The position numbers and the translations under genes are program-made. Under the pieces are notes generated by a model. The model was given only the letters and a program-made list of their open reading frames with translations, did no database searches and was not told where the DNA came from. This document shows positions 12,226-21,430 of a stretch of 64,000 nucleotides of DNA, one piece after another. This DNA comes from Prinsepia uniflora (Eukaryota > Streptophyta > Magnoliopsida > Rosales > Rosaceae): contig CM064867.1 in NCBI GenBank assembly GCA_032719365.1, positions 44,231,651 to 44,295,650 of the forward strand. Direction: 5' to 3'. Each line of letters starts with the position of its first letter. The first letter of the stretch is position 1.

Positions 12226-13171
12226 TGACAGCTCTAATAGGATGATGAATCATCGTGAACCTCCAACTAGGTCGACTTGTTTCTCTATAAAGGGTTAATC
12301 GACCCGCGAACCTGACCCGACTCAATCTCACTCATTCCTCAACCATTTTCCACCATTTTTCTTCCTATTTACTTGCAATGATTCTGGAAATGGATATGTG
12401 GACTCAAAATTGATTAAAATTGACAGGTCCCATCCCAATCCCCCCGGGATTAGTGCGGGATGACCCTGCTCCCGTCTGACACGAAGTGTCAGACAAGGGA
12501 TATTTTCGTCCTTTGCCCTCCCGGGCTATCAGAGTACGCCAGGATCCGGAGGAGGCATGTGATATCTCGGTCTCTGCTACAGTCCACATCCGATGTCAAC
12601 CTGAAGGGCAGTCAAAACATTAAAAACTGTGAGTGGACAAAACAAGAGTTTATAAAAACATTTAATAAGAAGACATTTGTACCCTCCACTAAAAAGCATG
12701 CATGCATTCGAAAACCATTTATCCAAAACAACCATATGTGGGACTAAGCCCAAAGCAGATATAAACTAAGGTTGAAAAGACCACAATAAAAACGACCATA
12801 CGGGCCACTGCCCAAATCCTGTGCACACCTGTACACACCACATATCATATATCATATATCCATCACATACATATATATAAGTCACACAACCAATCCTGTC
12901 ACGATATCCAAAGCTACGCGCGCGCTACCCGGGTCTCAATCCGAGTCATCTCAAAGTCAAGGTCAATGTCCGCAGACCACTGACCCTACCCGAGGTAATA
13001 GTAACCATAGCCTTCCTGAGAGCAAGGAACCCAACTGGGGGGTGACTCCACTCAGTCGGTGCTCCGTGACTACTCCGGGGTCCACCCAGGCCAACGACCC
13101 TCCCCGGAGGAGATAATAGAAGTAAAGGAAGGTAGACGAACATATATATACATAACATAAACATTCATGAC

Positions 13172-13447
13172 CGGTTCCCCTGAACCGTCATGATCCATAA
13201 TATCCATAATCAGGTAATATGCCGGTTCCCATAAACCGTCATGTACCGTAATAACATAACCAGGTAACATGCCGGTTCCCATAAACCGTCATGTACCGTA
13301 ATAACATAACCAGGTAACATGCCGGTTCCCATAAACCGTCATGTACCGTAATAACCAACAAGGGTTCATGCCGGTTCCCATAAACCGTCATGAACCATGA
13401 TACCATAACAAGGGTTCATGCCGGTTCCCATAAACCGTCATGAACCT
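13172..13447. repeat. Six-unit, 50-bp-period hairpin minisatellite in A's 3' LTR
   Basis: The stem CGGTT...AACCG around a 6-nt loop recurs at 13172, 13223, 13273, 13323, 13372 and 13422. In the last two units the inverted repeat extends outward through ATG/CAT and GGTTC/GAACC. The 5' LTR carries the same array with five units. Confidence 0.93.
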
Positions 13448-14154
13448 GGGAATCCATTTAAGGTTCCCTGACCTGAAATCAAAACCGTAAAGTGACTGGG
13501 TCTCGTACCCGAACATAGGACACCAACTGGGCACCGTGCCCGGAATCTGAGGTCATATGCCCGAGACAAAACCAAATGGGTCTCATACTCGAGTTTATCA
13601 TTTTGAAACCCAAATTCAGTTCATTTAAATTAATAAAGAAATACAGACCCGTATAAGCACCGTATAAGGCCGAAACCCCGAAATACGTGCTTATACGTAA
13701 CCACATACAAATGCACCCATGGCATCATCAAACAAGTAATAAAACATATAATAAACATTTATGCATGCACCAATTTAGAAAACAAGGTCCACTCACAGAC
13801 CGTCCGAGCTGCCGCCTCGATTTGCGTGCCATACGGCTCCCCGAGCCGATCACCGTCACCGGGACTCCCAAACCTGTCCAAATCGTAATAGAAGGTTACT
13901 AACTACTTAATTAACCTCCTACCAAAGCCCCGTAATTTTCCCGTATTTTTAACTATTTTTAATCCCAAACCTAAACCTTCCGATGCCTCGAAACATATCG
14001 AGACGGTGTCCGATCGACACGAAACCAGTCCCAAAATGTTCGTTACATCGAATAGAAGATTTCGTATATTGGAACCTTCCCCAGATTCCCTGCCACGCGC
14101 CCTCACGCGACGCCTGAAGTGGCTGCGCGTGGGCTTCACGCGCCTGCTACAGTA

Positions 14155-14330
14155 CCTGCTGACGTCATCGCTGACGTCAGCATGACGTCATCACTGACAG
14201 CCCCTGACAGTGACACGTGTCACGCTCCCATTGGCCCACTGTCTGACATTGTCAGATCTGACATGATGACGTCATCCCTAACATGATGACGTCATCAGGA
14301 TGACGTCATCAGTCATCCCCTACATCGGTC
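14155..14330. promoter_or_regulatory. TGACGTCA/CACGTG cluster in A's 3' LTR
   Basis: Contains repeated GACGTCA cores, two of them complete TGACGTCA palindromes or close to it, and a CACGTG. It lies upstream (sense strand, higher coordinates is 5') of the donor-like site. The 5' LTR retains only the first part (about 20195-20230). A bZIP-responsive role is inferred. Confidence 0.45.
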
Positions 14331-14904
14331 AGACCCGTCTGAACCGGTCCGGTCCAGTTTTTCCTGCAACTTGGACCGGCGTAACCGGTCCAGGTGTCCT
14401 TCTCCCTCATTTTCGGTCCGATTTCATCCATTCCAATTCCTAAATTCCTATTTCTTCATTTCCTATCTAACCCAATTAACAAAACTACCTAAAACCCTCG
14501 AAATCCGACCGGTTCAATTTTGAACCTCACGGTTCAATTTTCCCGAAACCTCCCAGGGCTTCTCCGACGTCCAACCACCACCAAAACCTCCCCAACAACT
14601 CCCTAGCAACCTATTTAACTCAAACCAATCGTCCAAATCGACCCATAACAACAAAATCCACACAAAAATTGAAAATGGGCTTACCGGGTACCCGATCGGG
14701 TTCTGGGTTCCCGCCACCGTCCACGGCGGTTCCAGCCACCAGCTGCCATCCTTAGTCCTCCTCTCTCGCCCTCTGGTCTCAGTTATGGCTAGAAGGGAAG
14801 GGTTTGGTGTTTGGGTGAGGAAATGGTGATCGGTTTGGTTTGGGAAGAAAATGGGAGAAATGGATGAACGGGGAAGGGTTTGGTGCATGAGTGGGTGGGG
14901 TTGG

Positions 14905-14940
14905 CCAGTGGATGGGTGACAAGTGTCACACATCCATTGG
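14905..14940. promoter_or_regulatory. Conserved 36-nt hairpin near the putative start of transcription
   Basis: Left arm CCAGTGGATGGGTGACA, right arm TGTCACACATCCATTGG, almost perfectly complementary with a 2-nt centre. On the sense strand, TGGGCCC and an ATATTTAA element precede it by about 10-30 nt. Equivalent hairpins occur in nearly every related LTR in the window. Confidence 0.7.
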
Positions 14941-15444
14941 GCCTCCATTAAATATCTGGGCCCACTAGAGACAAAACTGCACTTTTTGTCTCGTAAAACG
15001 TGCCGTTGTGAATAGTAACTGGGAACTTCCGTGAACCGTAACTTCGCCGTCGAACGTCCGAATTCGACGTGCCGCTTGTCTACGGATTCGTATCGTCCTT
15101 ATCTACGTAACGGTCTTCGGCCCTCGGCCATCGGACCTCCCGGTCAAAAAGTCAACTTTTGACCCCCTATTCACCCAAATTACCAAAATGCCCCTAAACT
15201 TCCGAACGTCACAACTTCTTCCTCGAATGTCGGAATTGAACGTGCCACCTGTCTATGAACTCGTGACGTCACGAACTACGTCACGGTCATCGGTCAAAGT
15301 CCATTTGACCGCCCGATTAAAAAGTCAACGTTTTGCCACCATCAGGGGCAAAACAGTCATTTCGCACCGTTCGTCCGATTTCGCTCTACTAATCACGAAT
15401 TAGCCTCACTAATCTAATCTAGGAATTTGGGACGGGTCGTTACA

Positions 15445-18400
15445 ACCTTCCCTCCTTAATTAATTTCGTCCCCGAAATTCCAACCGATCTAATTCTAACC
15501 GTTCTTCCCTCCTTAATTAGTTTCGTACTTGAAACTTTAACTATCCTGATTCCACATCCATCCCGTGGAAAGTAGAATCAACCTCAAAATACGTGTACAC
15601 TAGTACACCAACTAACCAGAACAATCCTTACTCGTCTGCAGCCAGACGTACCGCTAACATCCATGTCGTATCGACTACGTTCGACCACGTCGAATGACAG
15701 TAGTCATACGTTCTGATTTGACACTACTTGTCAAATCTACCGTTTCGTTGACACAACCAACTAGACGGTTCCGTGCTCAACCACTAACTATCCTAACATC
15801 TACTCCCACTGGGAGTCACCAAAACTCACTAACCGATCCACGATGACACCTCCTACAAACTGTCAGTACTTGACAGTTGTCAGTCGCAACTGATATGACA
15901 CACACTCGTGGTTACACTAACCACAAGCATTTCACTCGACCTGTGTGTAACTAGACTCATCAGAACCACTATGACCCAATGCACAGTATCCAATGTCCAG
16001 TCCACGACCCCGACTAATCCAATGGTATCGGAACCAAGCCAACTACCAACACGCTCTCCAACGTACCACCGGTATCTCCGATATACCGTCACCAGGCACG
16101 ACAAGCCTGCCTAGTATCGTACCTTGAACAACGTACAAGGTACGTACATCTACCCATCAATCAGCCTACAGCCACCTAGGTTGTAGCCAATCACGTTTCT
16201 ACGATGGAGTCCATTTGTCCAATCCAGTATTAGACAATCGAAACTCCGACCCATTATTTATTTCCAAATCCGAATCCGAATCCGCAATTTCGTAAGAAAT
16301 CCCAAATCCGAACCCAGAAGTCGTATCCATATCCATGTTCAAATCCGAATCCGAAATCCTTATTCCGTAAGCTAGCATTTGGAATAACCATTCCGAACCC
16401 AAATCCATAAAAAGAAAATCTACAGTCAAGCTCTAGAATCAAATCCTGAATCGTCACCCAGAATCCGATTCCAAAACCAAATCTAGAAATCCTTTTTCAA
16501 GTTCCAAAATCAAATTCTGAATCGTCATCCAGAAATCTGATTCCAAAACCTGAAATATCGTTCACGTCTACCGAGACGTACCAAAACCAAACCTATCGGT
16601 TACCCGCTCAACCGATTACCACAATACGATCGATTGGCTTCATAGGGAAGTCAATCCCAACATCAACACAACACTAGGTTAGACAAAATCCGACCTCGTC
16701 AGACACCTACTCATCGGACAACTACTCAGGCGAGTAGTAAGCCATATGGGATTTACCTCGAAAAGAAGTTCAGTCCCAACATGCTCCACTCAACATCCAA
16801 GTAAGATTAATAACTCTCCACCTATCTGGATATCCAAATCATGATCCAGATCCAGCACTACGTCAACTGACCATAGACGTCACGATCCCCGATCGTCACG
16901 ACGTCCAAAGTCCTCAACCATCTCCCACATCTAAATAGATTAGTCAACGACAAGACACGCCGAGACTGTGGGTTCTCACTGATTACCTCGTACCGATCCT
17001 TGTCATTCCACCGAGGAAAATCAAGAATGATCGAATAACCATCCTACGTGAATGCAAACAACACTCGCTGCACTCACCACGTCATGTAACCTAACATCGT
17101 CTGCCACCAAGTAGAAAATGAGAAATCTCAGTCATTTAACTTCGATATACTCATCTCCTCCTGATGATTCAGAACAAATCCCGGGTCCACCAACCAATAC
17201 ACGATCAGTGTTACATACCCGGACATCAACCACGTGTCCCTTAACCACTTTAACCTTATCTGAGGTCCACTCTGGAACCACAGATACCGAACATATGCCC
17301 ATCTCGTCAGAGCCACATCCCGACTCGTGACTCACCATCATCACAATCACCCGCACCGACACCAGCATCAGTATCGGCACACCATGTGCAAAACTGACAA
17401 CCCTGGATCTCCGCTCATACCGAGTGACGATCCGTACCTCTGCTCGAATAGGAGAAACTCTGCCTCCCTCGTACCCAACAACTATGAGTACAGTCATCCT
17501 GACAACTCATACGAGAAAAAGAAACGTCACCTGAACTTCACCGATTACCAACAATCGTAACTACAACCACTCTCGGTAGTAGTGCCTGCCACAACTCGTG
17601 CAGACCAAGCCACCAGATATAGCGATCTAGACTCCGCATCCAACGGAATCCATCGACCATACCAACTACTCTGTATCCCCGCTCCGGGATTCCATCGACA
17701 AGTACCAACCCTGATAACTTGTCCAACCAATCACTAACCAATCGTAACTCGACTCAACCAATGTCCTCTACCAGGTCACCAATGACCTTAGTTGCACCAA
17801 ACAACAACTAAAGTACCACGACAACCAACTATGTCTAACCGATAAATATAACCTCGACTGCGAAGTGCAGTCCCAACACAAGCTGACATGACCAGACCGA
17901 CTAACGAATCCAAATTCGAATAGTCGTCCAAGTCAAACCACTCGTCAACTCGCCTTTCCGAACCATACCCACCAAGGTAGGGTTCCACAATCACACCTAG
18001 AGTTCCTCGGAACCCAACTGCGAAAAGCAGTAACATCAACAACCTGACCGACCCCGCGGTCTTGACATCGTAAAAACGTCAATCCAATCCTACCGACAAT
18101 CCAACTAGGATTCCCCGAAACCGACAACTAACTGCCGACCGCAGTAAATCCATTTAACCCAACCCAAGTCCGACCATCGAGTGGTCGCAACTCCAAACCA
18201 GTCGTCGGAACCGATCCTACGACATCGTGAAAGACGATCCCAACTAACCGTCTCACGGTCAAAACTCGAAAATAATGTTTATCCCTTTGTAGGGTCCCAC
18301 ACTGTCATCCACGACAGAACTACGGCAACCCCGGCATCGAATGCCGAACCAAGGCATGCCAATCCTACTAACTATCGTACCGGCACCCCAACAATCAGGT

Positions 18401-18506
18401 TGACCACGAACTGTAGCCCCTTGAGATATCACATCCTCGACCTGCGTACATACTCCAAGAGCTACACGGTTGCTCGAATAAAGACAACCCCGCTCTGATA
18501 CCACGT
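15445..18506 (-). mobile_element. Non-coding internal region of element A with a stem-loop array
   Basis: 3062 bp between PPT and PBS, with no frame longer than about 120 codons and no retrotransposon motif. It is homologous in patches to the interiors of the B copies (for example 17570 with 31261). About 16254-16560 is a degenerate minisatellite built on AATCCGAATCC. From 17857 to 18346 there is a dense run of short perfect hairpins, detailed in the findings. Confidence 0.85.
18492..18503 (-). other. Primer-binding site of element A
   Basis: Minus strand TGGTATCAGAGC, complementary to initiator tRNA-Met, 3 nt from the 5' LTR end. Confidence 0.9.
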
Positions 18507-21381
18507 TGACAGGTCCCATCCCAATCCCCCCGGGATTAGTGCGGGATGACCCTGCTCCCGTCTGACACGAAGTGTCAAACAAGGGATATTTTCGTCCTTT
18601 ACCCTCCCGGGCTATCAGAGTACGCCAGGATCCGGAGGAGGCATGTGATATCTCGGTCTCTGCTACAATCCACATCCGATGTCAACCTGAAGGGCAGTCA
18701 AAACATTAAAAACTGTGAGTGGACAAAACAAGAGTTTATAAAAACATTTAATAAGAAGACAGTTGTACCCTCCACTAAAAAGCATGCATGCATTCGAAAA
18801 CCATTTATCCAAAACAACCATATGTGGGACTAAGCCCAAAGCAGATATAAACTAAGGTCGAAAGGACCACAATAAAAACGACCATACGGGCCACTGCCCA
18901 AATCCTGTGCACACCTGTACACATCACATATCATATATCATATATCCATCACATACATATATATAAGTCACACAACCAATCCTGTCACGATATCCAAAGC
19001 TACGCGCGCGCTACCCGGGTCTCAATCCGAGTCATCTCAAAGTCAAGGTCAATGTCCGCAGACCACTGACCCTACCCGAGGTAATAGTAACCATAGCCTT
19101 CCTGAGAGTAAGGAACCCAACTGGGGGGTGACTCCACTCAGTCGGTGCTCCGTGACTACTCCGGGGTCCACCCAGGCCAACGACCCTCCCCGGAGGAGAT
19201 AATAGAAGTAAAGGAAGGTAGACGAACATATATATACATAACATAAACATTCATGACCGATTCCCATGAACCGTCATGATCCATAATATCCATAATCCGG
19301 TAACATGCCGGTTCCCATAAACCGTCATGTACCGTAATAACATAACCAGGTAACATGCCGGTTCCCATAAACCGTCATGTACCGTAATAACCAACAAGGG
19401 TTCATGCCGGTTCCCATAAACCGTCATGAACCATGATACCATAACAAGGGTTCATGCCGGTTCCCATAAACCGTCATGAACCTGGGAATCCATTTAAGGT
19501 TCCCTGACCTGAAATCAAAACCGTAAAATGACTGGGTCTCGTACCCGAACATAGGACACCAACTGGGCACCGTGCCCGGAATCTGAGGTCATATGCCCGA
19601 GACAAAACCAAATGGGTCTCATACTCGAGTTTATCATTTTGAAATCCAAATTCAGTTCATTTAAATCAATAAAGAAATACAGACCCGTATAAGCACCGTA
19701 TAAGGCCGAAACCTCGAAATACGTGCTTATACGTAACCACATACAAATGCACCCATGGCATCATCAAACAAGTAATAAAACATATAATAAACATTTATGC
19801 ATGCACCAATTTAGAAAACAAGGTCCACTCACAGACCGTCCGAGCTGCCGCCTCGATTTGCGTGCCATACGGCTCCCCGAGCCGATCACCGTCACCGGGA
19901 CTCCCAAACCTGTCCAAATCGTAATAGAAGGTTACTAACTACTTAATTAACCTCCTACCAAAGCCCCGTAATTTTCCCGTATTTTTAACTATTTTTAATC
20001 CCAAACCTAAACCTTCCGATGCCTCGAAACATATCGAGACGGTGTCCGATCGACACGAAACCAGTCCCAAAATGTTCGTTACATCGAATAGAAGATTTCG
20101 TATGTTGGAACCTTCCCCAGATTCCCTGCCACGCGCCCTCACGCGCCGCCTGAAGTGGCTGCGCGTGGGCTTCACGCGCCTGCTACAGTACCTGCTGACG
20201 TCATCGCTGACGTCAGCATGACGTCATCACTAACAGCCCCTACATCGGTCAGACTGGTCTGAACCGGTCCGGTCCGGTTTTTCCTACAACTTGGACCGGC
20301 GTAACCGGTCCAGGTGTCCTTCTCCCTCATTTTCGGTCCGATTTCATCCATTCCAATTCCTAAATTCCTATTTCTTCATTTCCTATCTAACCCAATTAAC
20401 AAAACTACCTAAAACCCTCGAAATCCGACCGGTTCAATTTTGAACCTCACGGTTCAATTTTCCCGAAACCTCCCAGGGCTTCTCCGACGTCCAACCACCA
20501 CCAAAACCTCCCCAACAACTCCCTAGCAACCTATTTAACTCAAACCAATCGTCCAAATCGACCCATAACAACAAAATCCACACAAAAATTGAAAATGGGC
20601 TTACCAGGTACCCGATCGGGTTCTGGGTTCCCGCCACCGCCCACGGCGGTTCCAGCCACCAGCTGCCGTCCTTAGTCCTCCTCTCTCGCCCTCTGGTCTC
20701 AGTTATGGCTAGAAGGGAAGGGTTTGGTGTTTGGGTGAGGAAATGGTGATCGGTTTGGTTTGGGAAGAAAATGGGAGAAATGGATGAACGGGGAAGGGTT
20801 TGGTGCATGAGTGGGTGGGGTTGGCCAGTGGATGGGTGACAAGTGTCACTCATCCATTGGGCCTCCATTAAATATCTGGGCCCACTAGAGACAAAACTGC
20901 ACTTTTTGTCTCGTAAAACGTGCCGTCGTGAATAGTAACTGGGAACTTCCGTGAACCGTAACTTCGCCGTCGAACGTCCGAATTCGACGTGCCGCCTGTC
21001 TACGGATTTGTATCGTCCTTATCTACGTAACGGTCTTCGGCCCTCGGCCATCGGACCTCCCGGTCAAAAAGTCAACTTTTGACCCCCTATTCACCCAAAT
21101 TACCAAAATGCCCCTTAACTTCCGAACGTCACAACTTCTTCCTCGAATGTCGGAATTGAACGTGCCACCTGTGTATGAACTCGTGACGTCACGAACTACG
21201 TCACGGTCATCGGTCAAAGTCCATTTGACCGCCCGATTAAAAAGTCAACGTTTTGCCACCATCAAGGGCAAAACGGTCATTTCGCACCGTTCGTCCGATT
21301 TCGCTCTACTAATCACGGATTAGCCTCACTAATCGTGATTAGTCACTAATCTAATCTAGGAATTTGGGACGGGTCGTTACA
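18507..21381 (-). mobile_element. 5' LTR of element A (2875 bp)
   Basis: TG...CA ends; near-identical to the 3' LTR. The hairpin array (19257-19480) has five units, the first degenerate. The terminal hairpin at 18560-18580 carries one mismatch. The intron-like segment would run 19832 down to 18687 on the minus strand. Confidence 0.9.
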
Positions 21382-21386
21382 AAAAT

Positions 21387-21430
21387 AGTCTAGAAATCAC
21401 CTTGTGGAGGTTGATGATTTTTAGACAAAC
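21387..21430 (-). mobile_element. Short middle segment of E's 5' LTR
   Basis: 44 bp between element A with its TSD and the solo LTR at 21431. It reconnects E's LTR from 12420 to 24407 once both insertions and one copy of each TSD are removed. Confidence 0.6.

Larger units (their letters stand above)
10314..12420 (-). mobile_element. 5' LTR of element E, PBS-side part
   Basis: Starts TGACAACACCCGTCCCAATCCC on the plus strand, the LTR end next to the PBS. It is interrupted at 12420 by element A, whose 5-bp duplication AAAAT occurs at 12416-12420 and 21382-21386. The LTR resumes at 21387, is cut again at 21430 by a solo LTR, and finishes at 24407-25010. Its summed length is about 2.75 kb. It contains a TA microsatellite (10737-10757), the 18-bp repeats at 11816 and a G-box-rich stretch. 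Confidence 0.75.
12421..15444 (-). mobile_element. 3' LTR of element A (3024 bp)
   Basis: In sense orientation it starts TGTAACGACCCGTCCC and ends GGGACCTGTCA. It differs from the 5' LTR by single substitutions, one extra 50-bp hairpin unit (six against five) and about 100 extra bp in the TGACGTCA-rich block near 14185-14310. Sense-strand landmarks: hairpin 14905-14940, donor-like site at 13796, hairpin array 13172-13447, acceptor-like CCTTCAG ending at 12601, and terminal hairpin 12474-12494. Confidence 0.9.
12421..21381 (-). mobile_element. Complete non-autonomous LTR retrotransposon 'A' (LARD-like), TSD AAAAT
   Basis: An 8961-bp element with two near-identical LTRs (12421-15444 and 18507-21381), PBS (18492-18503), polypurine tract (15445-15457) and a perfect AAAAT duplication on both sides. 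The interior (15445-18506, 3062 bp) has no gag or pol motif and no long frame. Large LTRs plus a non-coding interior match the description of LARDs. High LTR identity implies a fairly recent insertion. It lies inside E's 5' LTR. Proteins for mobility would have to come from a relative; E's ends, PBS type and LTR layout make that lineage a candidate. Confidence 0.92.

Noticed and set aside
13172..13447. Regularly spaced palindromic repeats resembling a CRISPR array
   Set aside because: The spacers are also repeated, the array lies inside a plant LTR and no cas-like gene exists; it is a minisatellite.
14514..14948. 144-codon frame present in both LTRs of element A as a gene
   Set aside because: Identity simply reflects LTR duplication; related LTRs do not keep the peptide beyond the hairpin region.
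18492..18503. tRNA-Met gene fragment (and the similar 12-mers elsewhere)
   Set aside because: Only the 12-nt complement to the tRNA 3' end is present, beside an LTR; these are primer-binding sites.
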